DNA of 28,518 bases, taken from positions 1 through 28,518 of the forward strand of contig JAPEVF010000563.1 of the NCBI GenBank assembly GCA_029747585.1, written 5' to 3'. The notes below the pieces were generated by a model. The model was not told where the DNA came from. It made no database searches and saw only the letters and a program-made list of their open reading frames with translations. Below, one piece after another: positions 1 to 8,928 of the stretch. The DNA is from Pleurotus djamor (lineage: Eukaryota > Basidiomycota > Agaricomycetes > Agaricales > Pleurotaceae). Every line of letters starts with the position of its first letter. Position 1 is the first letter of the stretch. A program made the translations under genes and the position numbers.

Positions 1-167
1 CCGAATTCCGTTCTTGCGTTTACCATGTCCGTCTCCGTGGCCCTTCAGAAACTTTCCAACTACCGGAGTCGCAACACTCGAGCCTCGCAAGAAATATTCA
101 ATGAAGGCTCCCTCGTAATCAAGTCAAATGCTGTCCCAAGCATGGGGGATGAGGGTCGTAATAAAAT
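1..167. other. 3' flank of the GYF-domain gene, no gene seen
   Basis: This is the downstream flank of the minus-strand gene that ends at 168. A 74-codon open frame on the plus strand (25-249) runs into that gene's 3' end and has no recognisable motif, so I treat it as chance. Confidence 0.5.
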
Positions 168-1277
168 TCAGGATATAACATCGTCCCAATCTCCCCATTC
201 TCCTCCGACTTTGCGCACCTTGACCTTGTCACCGGAAGGTCCAAAGTAAGAGGCTTTGTACCAGGCCTTCATCTCGTCCTCTGAGAATGGGCCAAATGCG
301 GCGGGTGTCTGACCGACAACCTCTGGGACATCCCATTTGTACTCAAACTGTGCATCCGCTGAGGGAGGGGTGGCCGAGTCGCTGAGAAGACCTGCGCGTC
401 GGACGTCTCTGAGGAGCTCCTCGTACGTCCGCGAGTAGATGTCGGAGTCGCCGAGTCCCATGAGGGTAGACGCGAGATGAGTGACTTGACTGATCTCGTC
501 TTTGGGCTTTTGTTTCTGTTTCCCCAGTCGCTGGAGAGCTTCGAGGACGGTTTCGCCCTTTTTGAGGAATGCGAGGAGAGTGAGCTGGAAGGACGCTGGG
601 CCGCCGCTCTGTGCGAGTTCTGTCTCCTCCGCCTGCATCTTTTGCTGCTGTTCGCGTTCCTGTTTCTTCTTCCGCTTTCTTGCCTGTTTTATTTCCTTCT
701 CGTCCAAGCCATCCATCCACCGATCGTGCACACCGTGGGGATCGAACGTGCGGACGTACATGCCGTCCTCCGTGAACTTGCCCTCTTCCATCTCCTCCTT
801 CATGTTGAACGACGAAAGCTCGTAGCCCATTCCAAGTTTCTTCCGTCGCTCAGCGTGATCCTCGTCTTCAATTTCACTCTCCTCGCTGTCCTTGCTGCCG
901 TCCCCATCTTCCTTAAACTCCTGCCCTTCAATATCCCCCAGACGCAGGTACTCGTCTTTCTTCTTCTTCTTCCCACCAACCTCTTCCTCCTTGTCTTCCT
1001 TATCACCCATCGCAAACATGTCGTCGTCTTCGTCGTCTCCACCGCCCTCGGCCTTCTTTCGACTGAACACAACACCCTCCCCATCATCACTCGAATCGGA
1101 ATCGTAGCCCTCCTGCTTCACTCTACCCTTGCGACGCGTGGAAGGATCCTCCAGGGCCGAATCAACCTGCTCGGAAAAGTTGGCTGGATCTTCGTTCGGC
1201 TCTTGGAATCGTGTTTTCTTCGATGCATGTCGAGAACCGGAGCCTTCTGCATTTGAGCCAGCTGCTCGTTTGGACAT
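168..1277 (-). CDS. CD2BP2/Lin1-like GYF-domain protein (U5 snRNP-associated)
   Basis: Single-exon gene of 369 residues. The last ~60 residues form a GYF-type domain: an aromatic YKW start, then FGPFSEDEMKAW and ASYFG, matching the GPF-x4-M-x2-W...YF signature that binds proline-rich ligands. Residues ~155-205 carry the conserved block of CD2BP2 (human U5-52K) and yeast Lin1/Snu40, seen as SSFNMKEEMEEGKF, then GMYVRTFDP and DRWMDGL, followed by a Lys/Arg/Gln-rich helix. The N-terminal ~150 residues are acidic, Lys-rich and disordered, with an early basic stretch that could act in nuclear import. In this family the protein associates with the U5 snRNP and leaves before spliceosome activation; that role is inferred from family membership. 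It is divergent with the PQ-loop gene, sharing 392 bp. A 259-codon antisense frame inside it is a shadow of its biased codons. Confidence 0.9.
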   Translation of the reverse strand: MSKRAAGSNAEGSGSRHASKKTRFQEPNEDPANFSEQVDSALEDPSTRRKGRVKQEGYDSDSSDDGEGVVFSRKKAEGGGDDEDDDMFAMGDKEDKEEEVGGKKKKKDEYLRLGDIEGQEFKEDGDGSKDSEESEIEDEDHAERRKKLGMGYELSSFNMKEEMEEGKFTEDGMYVRTFDPHGVHDRWMDGLDEKEIKQARKRKKKQEREQQQKMQAEETELAQSGGPASFQLTLLAFLKKGETVLEALQRLGKQKQKPKDEISQVTHLASTLMGLGDSDIYSRTYEELLRDVRRAGLLSDSATPPSADAQFEYKWDVPEVVGQTPAAFGPFSEDEMKAWYKASYFGPSGDKVKVRKVGGEWGDWDDVIS

Positions 1278-1669
1278 GGTCGTGTCAGTGAAAGTAACAA
1301 GTCAATCGTTCATTACGTCATAAACCAGTTAGTGCTGTTGTAGCGCCCTGTCCGTTATGCCCAACAGCCTTCAAGCTTAAGCTTCCCGTCGAGTGCAGCA
1401 TGATAATCGATGCAGATGGGCTTTTATATACACGACAAAAATACGGCCTCCAATGATGACGGGGCGATAAGAAAGCAGCGTGCGCGTGAGTTCCGAGGCT
1501 TGCAAAGTTTGGTTGCCGAACGTCCGAGACGTTTATGTGTGTCAGTCGACCTGATAAGGGTTGCACTGGACCCTCAAAGTGCAAGGCAGTCCCTCCTCTC
1601 TTTCCCTCTCATCTGCCCTATAATCACCCACAAATCCTCATAATAAATATTCCTGAGTAAACGGATACG
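1278..1669. promoter_or_regulatory. Bidirectional promoter region between GYF gene and PQ-loop gene
   Basis: 392 bp between two divergent start codons. The side next to the PQ-loop gene carries a pyrimidine-rich tract (about 1588-1620) and an AT-rich stretch just before its ATG at 1670, as is usual for filamentous-fungus promoters. No convincing gene lies inside; the short open frames have no family features. Confidence 0.55.
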
Positions 1670-3574
1670 ATGGCTGGTCTATCGACGCTCAGTGAATTGG
1701 CTGGGTATACATCCATAGCTTGTTGGCTCGGCGCACAGTTTCCGTAAGTCCCCCTTGTCTTCTTGCTCATACGACACGACAATGGCACCATCGTGCGTGC
1801 TTCTCCTTCGCATGCTCATATTTCTTCCCAAAGCCAAGTATTGGAGAATATTCGACGGCAGTCATGTGAAGGTCTTGCTCTGCCTTTTCTGGGGAATTGG
1901 TTTCTCGGTGCGTCTCATCTTGCTTGTTTCCAGCTGCCAGCTCATCTTTGCTGCTGTTAGGGGATCTATCCAATCTCATTGGATGCCTACTCACACACCA
2001 ACTGCCCTTCCAAGTGCGCGCCTTTACCACCACAATCTCCGTGTGCATTGCTTACGACCCTCTGTAGACATACCTGGCGACCTATTTCGTCTTCGTCGAC
2101 CTTTCGCTGCTATGTCAATATATCTACTACTCTCCGAAAGGATTATCATCCACCCCGGGGACCAGGACCCGCCCTCGTGCGACATCAACCCTCAGCCAGC
2201 GATCCATAGACCGCACGGCCCCTCACTACCGCACACTATCGGCTGTAGCAGCAAACGTCGCCCACGCAGCCGCTCTAGCCGCCAAACACGAGGAGAACGT
2301 CCATCCGCGTCGTTCGCGTCGATGGAAGAGAGAACTCAGCGTTGACGTCGCGCCTGAAGGCTCTCGCGGCCGCATAGAGAGTGCTCGTGACGGATATCAG
2401 GAAGCAGACGATGAGGAAGGAGAAACGATCAACCCCTTGACGCTTAGTTTTCATTCCGAGCTGGGCGATCCTGAAACCAAGCGGCGGGTCACATGGAGTG
2501 CTGAGCGTCGAGGAGCGAGTGTAGGAAGGACGCCTTTGACGCGGAATACGTTTGCACCGAGTCAACAGGGAGACTTGGACGATACTGATCGAGGGAGATC
2601 AGCTCATCGTAGTGTGGATCTCGACGCAGGTACAGAAGTCGAGTCACCAACAGTCCGACGGACTTCGCGCGCGAGTCGTCGAGGTGCAAGTCTCGTGTTC
2701 CTCGGTGCTTGGACACTTCTTAGCGTCGGTACTCTGGCCAGTAGCCGACGCGGAATACCCCCTACCGTTGTGTCCGACCTGGGAAGAGTGGTGTCTGTTG
2801 GAGGAATCCGAATACCTTTTGCTGATGTAGCGGTTCCCCACGACGATTCTTCACACCCAATACCATCATCGTCATCCGACCCTATTGAAATCAACTTACC
2901 CCTCCTTCAAGACCTTCAAGAACCACCTCAACTTCCTGAGCCGCCGAATCCCCCTCCCCCTCCTCATTCCGATGATCCAGACCTCTCGTCGGAGCGGATT
3001 TTGGGACGCATCTTCGCGTGGTTGTGTACTATATTATACCTCACGTCTCGCCTACCGCAAATATGGAAGAACGTAAGTTCTCGAAATATCCTACGCCTGT
3101 CATCGTCGTTACTAATCCCTCGCTTTCAGTATGTTAGAAAATCTGTAGAGGTAATTCTCCCCGTCCAATGCCGTGAAGTTTGTTTGTCATTGACTGACTC
3201 AACCTCCCCAGGGCTTATCCATGTATCTTTTCGTGTTTGCTTTCCTTGGTAATTGCTTCTATGTACTATCTATAATGACGTCGCCTCAAGTGCGCGAACC
3301 CGCGCCTATATCCACTGCGTTCTTGAAAGAGAGTCTTCCGTGCGTATCGCATCACTCACTCACTCCCTTCCCCCATGATACTGATGTGACCGTTTCTCTT
3401 AGATACCTGTTGGGCAGTGGGGGAACACTCATGTTTGACATTACAATTGTCTCGCAGTCATTCGTTTATCGACCTCGACCTCGCCATCGTTCATCAGTCC
3501 GGAGCAGTCGTTTGGCCGAGGAAGAAGCTGGATTACTCAGTTCCGAGCCACTGGAAAGTTCACAAGCCCCGTAA
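1670..3574 (+). CDS. PQ-loop repeat vacuolar amino-acid transporter (Ypq1/PQLC2 type)
   Basis: Seven exons: 1670-1743, 1834-1907, 1961-2013, 2068-3072, 3130-3150, 3212-3339, 3403-3574, giving 508 residues with all phases consistent. The first PQ-loop is at residues 24-33 (FPQVLENIRR), followed by GLALPFLGNWFLGDLSNLIG and THQLPFQ. The second is at ~396-402 (LPQIWKN), followed by YVRKSVEGLSMYLF and the C-terminal LLGSGGTLMFD block. These are the hallmarks of the lysosomal/vacuolar cationic amino-acid exporters PQLC2 and Ypq1-3. Exon 5 is only 21 nt (7 codons). Between the third membrane helix (ends ~92) and the fourth (~271-290) lies a long Ser/Arg-rich insert, and a Pro-rich insert follows at ~300-375. 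Both are likely disordered and cytosolic. Substrate (Lys/Arg/His) is inferred from the family. Confidence 0.93.
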
Positions 3575-3729
3575 TTACAACACTGGAATCCACTCGGCTA
3601 CGCTCTATATAGACTTCTTTGTGCCACGGTCCGATGCTACGTAACAGTTTTGGCGCTGATGCTGTGCTGATACTTCAACTTGTACGCGCTTGAGATGCCC
3701 CCCCCAACTTTCCCCTTCTATCTCTCGTC
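3575..3729 (+). promoter_or_regulatory. Promoter of the Asn-rich gene with TATA-like box
   Basis: A CTATATAG-like element lies at about 3605-3612, some 120 bp before the ATG at 3730, and a C/T-rich stretch runs up to the start codon. The same interval holds the 3' end of the PQ-loop transcript. Confidence 0.4.
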
Positions 3730-4502
3730 ATGGGCTCCTTCGCCAATTCTCATGATTTCACGATCACCAACAGTGAGATGAATGACATTGCTGGCGATCA
3801 ACATGTACATGATCATAGCACGCACAACAATTGGCAGAATTCCAACAATACACGGAATACCAATATTTCGGATTCTTATAACGACTATTCGAAGCGACTG
3901 ACGACCAACCGTATGTACAGTAGCACCTTCATGTTGTTAGCTGTGTGTGATGACTTCGGGAATAGACAATTACTTCAACCACAACGGGGGCGGTGGGACG
4001 TTCAATAATGTCTCGGGGACTCAAGTGAACAACAGTGGGAGTCTCAGCGTCAATACGTTGAGTGACGACGGTGCGTGATAAACGTTAACTTGCGAATTTG
4101 ATATTCTCAAATCCCGACGCTTTAGGTAACCCTCGTTCTGCACGCCACACCATGAGCATCAACCCCCACGCTGCGTACCAGGGTCCACCGCCCTATTCAT
4201 CCACCCCATCACCGGCGTCGGCTTTCAAGAGTAAGAATCCCTTTCTTGCGTTGGCTTTGGAATACGAATACATGCAACGATCGAGAGAGGGGCAGAAGCA
4301 GATACCCATGTCGCCGTCATCGCCCAGCATCACTGCCAACAAATCGAAACGCCTCTTGCTGCAGAGCGCGGAAGGTGCGAAGATTAGCGATGTTGTGGCC
4401 GAAGATGATTCCGATGAGGCTTGGGTGGACGAACCTACGGACAAACAACCAGGGGATCGTAAGTCGGTGGCACTGCAAGTCACCGAAGGCCGAGCCCAAT
4501 AA
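3730..4502 (+). CDS. Small Asn/Ser-rich protein of unknown function
   Basis: Three exons: 3730-3910, 3966-4070, 4126-4502, giving 220 residues with consistent phases. The first ~95 residues are extremely rich in Asn, Ser, Thr, Asp and His, with patterns such as FANSHDFTITNSEMND, then AGDQ, and later GTFNNVSGTQVNNSG. Alternating hydrophobic and small polar residues suggest a beta-solenoid or amyloid-like fold. From memory, short motifs of the form F-x-N-S-x-(D/N)-F-x-I-x-x-S...GDQ occur at the N-terminus of many Agaricomycete proteins, including NACHT-type receptors; I could not verify this here. The C-terminal half is different: a Pro-rich stretch (QGPPPYSSTPSP), a short helix (NPFLALALEYEYMQRSREGQ), then an acidic tail with DDSDEAWVDEP. 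No NACHT, kinase or other enzyme domain follows. There is no signal peptide and no membrane segment. Confidence 0.7.
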
Positions 4503-5251
4503 CACCTGGCTTTTCTTTCTCATCCTCGTCCTGGGGAACCCCGTCGTCCTTGGTCTATCTTTATGTTTTATGTACTCGAGATTTTCACTACCCTGTGGGC
4601 TCCTTACATTCTACTACGTATGCATAACAGACGTTGCTCCAGTGCGTTGATCGTTTCAGCGAGTCGGCATTTTGACTTTGCAAAGGTTGTAACAGCCTCA
4701 CTACCTGCTTACTTGGAGTGCTACCATTTTGATGTGCTGTTTTTATACCATTGTCCAAATGACCTTCATTCTCTACCATGTGCCCCCGCTTCGATTCTCA
4801 ACATTGATGATCGAAGTCAGAGGTCAGATCCGGCGTGCAAGTCGCCCACAGTCGACAAAAGTTGTCAGCTTTATTCGCCTGCATGATCCTCACAGGCCTC
4901 GACTACTTACTAGTAAGTGTTCTCGATTGTTTTTTTNCGCTTGTACTAATTTATTTATAGACTTACGTGCACATTTTATACTGCCCCAGAACCAGTACTA
5001 GCCAATGGAATGCCTTTCCGTCGATCGCTGGCATGTCGGAAGCTGATCACTACGGATCTATCCCCAATCATCTTCTGCGTCGTATTCGTTTGCGAAGCGC
5101 AGACCGTTGACCCTCATCCGTTTGGGCTCAGCCGCCCGCTGGAATTTAATTGGCTTATATGTTACGAACAAAGAGACCTCTCTACCGGCTACCCTTCCCT
5201 TTCTTTCCTTTACCCCCTCCATTCTTTTTTTTCATTTTGGACGTTCTTTAA
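4503..5251. other. 749-bp intergenic region, no supported gene
   Basis: It holds the 3' flank of the Asn-rich gene and the upstream region of the DUF6534 gene. One intron-like segment (GTAAGT at ~4914, TACTAAT branch-like site, TAG at ~4962) stands out and could be a 5'-UTR intron, but no protein-like frame flanks it. A strong pyrimidine tract at about 5188-5247 directly precedes the ATG at 5252 and is a probable core promoter. There is one N at 4937. Confidence 0.5.
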
Positions 5252-7259
5252 ATGGCCCTCATCGATACGGACCGAACTGTGGGCGCCCTCCTCGCTGGTG
5301 GACTGATAGCGACTGCGTACGACTTCCCTCCCCCTCGTGTGCCATACTCGTTGTCCCAAATGGTTCTTTGGTTACCAGATTCACTGGGGTAATAACGGTG
5401 CAAAGCTATACCTATTACAAACGGTATCCGAACGATGCTGTAAGCGTCAAGCTACTGGTAAAGTGCACCTTCATCTATCGGAGGGGTTTCCACCGCTTAT
5501 CCAACCAACTAGGTTTCTTTTGTCTGGTATGGTCGATACACTCTCCCGGATGAATGCGCCATTCTGGTGCTTACCTCCCTCCACAGGTTTCTTGACTTTG
5601 GGCATACCATATTTATCTCCTTGTCGTTATGGTACTACCTCATCAGCAACTTCGGCCACACCTCTAGGATTGACTCGATCCCATGGTGAGATACGTCATT
5701 CTCGTTCTGATTGCCCTACACTGAAGATGTCTGTAGGAGCCTTGCCGTCAGTGTGTGTCTGTGACTTCGTCCCTGCGCGGCTGATCGTCGTCAATATAGA
5801 TGACAATTGCGTTCACGGCCGTACTTACCTTCCTCGTCCACTGGTACGCCTTCGAATTTCAGCCTCACGTCTCCAACTCACTTTCTTGGTTTTCGTCAGC
5901 TTCTTCATACATCGTATCCACAAACGTAGGCTTGGTTACAACTCTGGGAGTTTCCCATGATTTACCTTTGTCCCTCAGTGAGTTTCGGGAAATGGATCAT
6001 CGTCATACCATTGGTATGGTTCTTCCTTACTGTTGGTCTGTTAGTTCAATCTTTGATTGACGTCCAATAGGCTGCCCTAGCTGTCGCTCGCCTTGGTGTG
6101 TACCCGCTGTCAACTTGAATTGTTAGAAGATGCAACTTAACCATGGCTGCCGTAGGTTTCGCCGTTCGTGAGCCCTCTTCTTCTTTATTCGCATCCACCA
6201 ATAGTAACCTATCTAACAAGTCACTACGTCGCAAATGTACGGGACCCCTTGAAGCCTCCCGCTACCCTAGGTTGTTTAAATTGACGATGCAAATTTAGGA
6301 TTATTCTGGACAGCCTTGGCACTTTTACGGAAAGGTTTCATGTGGGTAGCTCTGTCCTTTCCAGACGATTATCGTGCTCAATTTTCTGGGAGCGCAGTGG
6401 TCCTTCACTCTAGGACTGGCTCTGTCATCGACCGTCGATGTCTTTATCACGGCTTGCCTCTGTTTCTTCCTTTCGAGCAGTAGAAGACCGCTGTCAAGGT
6501 GCCAAAATATAGCCTCTGTCCTCGATCTCTCACTGAGTTTCTTCCAGTATGAACGCAGTCATTGATACGCTGATTTTATATGCCTTCGAAAACGGTATCT
6601 TGACATGGTATTGACCGTCCTCCACACTTTGTAAACATCCGCTCACTCATTGCGACCAGCGCAGCAACCATCGTATCCATGATCTGTGTAGGTTCCTCTA
6701 CGTCTTGCCTCGCCCGCCGATCTAAATTTATATTCGTCCGCAGTGGTTAGCAATGCCTCATAACCTCATCTGTACGACATTTCGCTTCCTGGCTTCCATT
6801 TCAAACTTTGCTGAGCACCATTCTCTTGTCAGTCATGGGGCTCCACTTCATCATCAGCAAACGTCCGTACACTTCTACTCTACTCGCCGCGTTTGTCAAC
6901 CCGAGCGCTCATCACTCGTTTCCACCACACAGTGTATGCTAACTCCCTGCTCGCTACGTAAGAATCCGTTCTCCCGTTCCATTCTCCAACCGTTTCTCAC
7001 AATTCTCTTCTTCTCCTCTGATATTTGACATAGCCTTAACACACGAAAACGTCTCCGTGGGGTTACCTGTGGCCGTGAGATCCCCGTCGTGTTCACCGAA
7101 GACTTTGCTGCCCAACCTCGAGGCAACATATTCTCCCGAGTTGCCCATGTAGCTCCTGTTTCTTGTTGCTATCCCCGGGTAGATGTATTAACGTCCGTTT
7201 TTTCGAATAGACTATCAGTCAAGATGGAGGTAAACGAGGGACTGTTTCTCCCAAGGTGA
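5252..7259 (+). CDS. DUF6534-type multi-pass membrane protein, very intron-rich
   Basis: Reconstructed from about 19 exons: 5252-5316, 5379-5457, 5513-5526, 5587-5685, 5737-5752, 5800-5843, 5900-5925, 5979-6013, 6071-6095, 6156-6167, 6221-6236, 6299-6341, 6398-6498, 6548-6607, 6660-6687, 6744-6771, 6833-6862, 6933-6957, 7034 to the stop. All joins keep phase and yield ~323 residues with about seven hydrophobic helices. Recognisable blocks in order are TVGALLAGGLIAT, TVQSYTYYKRYPND, DSIPWSLAV, the FTLGLALSSTVDVFITACLC helix, NAVIDTLILYAFENGILT, then LHFIISKLYANSLLATLN. This is the pattern of the basidiomycete DUF6534 family, thought to be receptor-like but uncharacterised. The C-terminal tail is uncertain: reading through gives the stop at 7257-7259, while an intron at 7149-7210 would move it to 7309. 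Confidence 0.88.
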
Positions 7260-7621
7260 CTATTACCCTGCGAGGTAGATATTCTATGGCGCTGATCAGC
7301 CGCTTATAGGTCCAAATCAACGTGCGACAAACTACGGAATATGCTATGGATGAAGGGAATCAAACCAAATCGAACATTGTTTGATCTCTGCGAGACGCTC
7401 TGCATGACATGGACACAAGTTAATATACGCTCTCGCTAATTCAAACTTATTTGGTTGCCTATCAGTTCAAGCATCCCTTGACATCGATGTAAACGGACGA
7501 ATATATATCATGAAGCATAAATCACATAAAAGCGTATATCATGGCGATCGTGAAAATGGCGTAAGATAGAATCAAAAAGGCAACAAGAAAAGACCATGGA
7601 TGCTTGCGAGAAAAATAAAGA
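7260..7621. other. Convergent intergenic region
   Basis: 3' flanks of the DUF6534 gene (+) and the unknown gene at 7622 (-). AT-rich around 7480-7620. No open frame with protein features, no RNA gene and no repeat was seen. The DUF6534 gene may extend to 7309 if a last intron is used. Confidence 0.5.
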
Positions 7622-8521
7622 TCATCGACGGACGTTGAATAGCGACTTCGTGCCACTTGGTTTTGTAGGACTCGCGACCTCAGGTTCCACCTGCTCGAAC
7701 CCGTAGTACTTGGTCATATTCAAAGCAGCCCTGGCAGCGTCGGCGGTGGCCTCATCAAGACCTTCATCCTCCAATCCATCAACAAAGCTTGAATCCAAGC
7801 GCTCCAGAGATCGAGCAGGCCGCAGCCGCGTCTTCAGGATCGGTGTGTTCTCGACGCCCTTCATGGGCTTATTTGACGCAGAGGGACGGCGAGATAAACT
7901 GAAGCGAGAGCCGAGACTACCACTCCTCGTCCTCTCGGGTTTGGTGGCCACGGTGGCGTCTAGTTCAGGATCCACTTTACGAGAGATGAGAGACCCAAGT
8001 TGTTTGATCGACCATGTCCTAGTTCGTGTGTGCGTTGACGGAGTCGATGAAGGAGCCCTGTCGACGACGGTATCCACAAGCCTGACAGTCCGGAACCTGG
8101 GGGCCTGGTCGCTGTTTACGTTCACTACGGTGAGAGTGGCGTCCAGACTTTTCGCTCCTGTGCCGACGTGAGCAGTTGCGGCAGAGTTGAGCAGAGTGCG
8201 CAACGCTTCGTGAATACTGGTTCCAGTCTCATTGGATTCTACCGAAGTCGGGCGAGACCGAACATAGACAGCGCGAATAGACGGACTGGGCGAAGCAGGT
8301 CGAGAGGGCTCTGGCGTAGGGTGCGGTGGAACGATACCGTCCGAGGCAGCGATGTTCAGTGGAGTAGACATCGCGTCGAGCATCCGCGGAGTATACCGAC
8401 GATGTTTAGGTTGGGAGGCGTAGATACTGGGAGTTACAGAGACACAACGCCCTTTTGTATGAAGTCTGGGGGTGGCTTGCATTGTCAATGTCTGAGCCAC
8501 ATTCCCGTGGTGGCCTTTCAA
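7622..8521 (-). CDS. Ser/Thr/Pro-rich protein of unknown function
   Basis: Uninterrupted 299-residue frame on the minus strand; I do not recognise the family. The N-terminal ~100 residues are basic and Pro/Ser-rich (PHPTPEPSRPASPSPS). The middle (~105-170) has a more ordered look, with an alternating pattern (SLDATLTVVNVNSDQAPRFR). A Ser/Arg-rich stretch follows (GSLGSRFSLSRRPSASNKP), with many potential phosphorylation sites. The C-terminal ~70 residues look most conserved: an acidic helix with LEDEGLDEATADAARAALN, then YYGFEQVEPE, ending NVRR. No signal peptide or membrane segment. The gene is convergent with the DUF6534 gene. The true start may be one of several in-frame Met codons, including one at residue 13. 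Confidence 0.6.
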   Translation of the reverse strand: MKGHHGNVAQTLTMQATPRLHTKGRCVSVTPSIYASQPKHRRYTPRMLDAMSTPLNIAASDGIVPPHPTPEPSRPASPSPSIRAVYVRSRPTSVESNETGTSIHEALRTLLNSAATAHVGTGAKSLDATLTVVNVNSDQAPRFRTVRLVDTVVDRAPSSTPSTHTRTRTWSIKQLGSLISRKVDPELDATVATKPERTRSGSLGSRFSLSRRPSASNKPMKGVENTPILKTRLRPARSLERLDSSFVDGLEDEGLDEATADAARAALNMTKYYGFEQVEPEVASPTKPSGTKSLFNVRR

Positions 8522-8703
8522 TTATCAAAGAGCAAGACGTCAAAGTTCGGTTAAATAGACCATGGGAATGACTATGAGACCCTATGAGATCGGTCAGCTT
8601 TGGGCCCTTTACTAAGGTAGATTTGTGGGCAGACGGATGAGGCTTGAAAGAGGCAACGCGTGGACCAAGACAAACCGATCCAGGGGCAAGATCAAGGGGA
8701 AGC
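8522..8703 (-). promoter_or_regulatory. Upstream region of the Ser/Pro-rich gene
   Basis: About 180 bp between the start at 8521 and the tRNA gene, on the same strand. Short for a promoter. No clear TATA element was seen. Confidence 0.35.
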
Positions 8704-8708
8704 AAAAA
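8704..8708 (-). terminator. RNA polymerase III terminator of tRNA-Phe
   Basis: A run of five T on the minus strand begins four bases after the tRNA discriminator base, as expected for Pol III termination. Confidence 0.85.
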
Positions 8709-8711
8709 GGA

Positions 8712-8784
8712 TGGCATCTCCGTGGATTGAACACGGGACCTCCAGATCTTCAGTCTGTTGCTCTCCCAGCTGAGCTAAGACGCC
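8712..8784 (-). tRNA. tRNA-Phe (GAA), intronless
   Basis: 73-nt cloverleaf on the minus strand. The acceptor stem GGCGTCT pairs with AGATGCC (one G-T pair), followed by discriminator A. The D-arm stem is GCTC/GAGC. The anticodon loop CTGAAGA gives anticodon GAA. The T-arm CCGTG/CACGG encloses TTCAATC and contains the B box. The anticodon arm and variable loop match yeast tRNA-Phe closely. No intron follows the anticodon, unlike yeast tRNA-Phe genes. The outermost anticodon-stem pair (27-43) reads A-G, a mismatch; the rest of the stem pairs. Confidence 0.95.
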
Positions 8785-8928
8785 TGTTGTTGGGAGTCCC
8801 ATTCAAAGCAATTATATCGTCTGGAGAAGAGCCATGGAAGTCGTCAATTTGTTCGACATTAATATTACCATTTGATTGGTTCAAGAAAGGATGTACAAGT
8901 GTGTTTGCAATATTCTCTACGCTAATAA
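8785..8928. other. Spacer between tRNA-Phe and the carrier gene's 3' end
   Basis: 144 bp holding the 5' flank of the tRNA gene and the 3' flank of the mitochondrial carrier gene. Nothing else recognised. Confidence 0.4.

Noticed and set aside
25..249. 74-codon frame at the left edge
   Set aside because: Overlaps the 3' end of the GYF gene, has no motif, and no splice continuation was found.
477..1256. 259-codon open frame on the plus strand, hydrophobic and Leu-rich
   Set aside because: It is exactly antisense to the acidic, Lys-rich CD2BP2/Lin1-like gene; complementary codons of Glu/Lys/Asp produce Leu/Phe/Val-rich shadow frames. No family features of its own.
5517..5600. Apparent frameshift in the DUF6534 gene near the V-D-T-L segment
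   Set aside because: It disappears once exon 3 is recognised as a 14-nt micro-exon and the W-F-L-D block is read from the exon starting at 5587.
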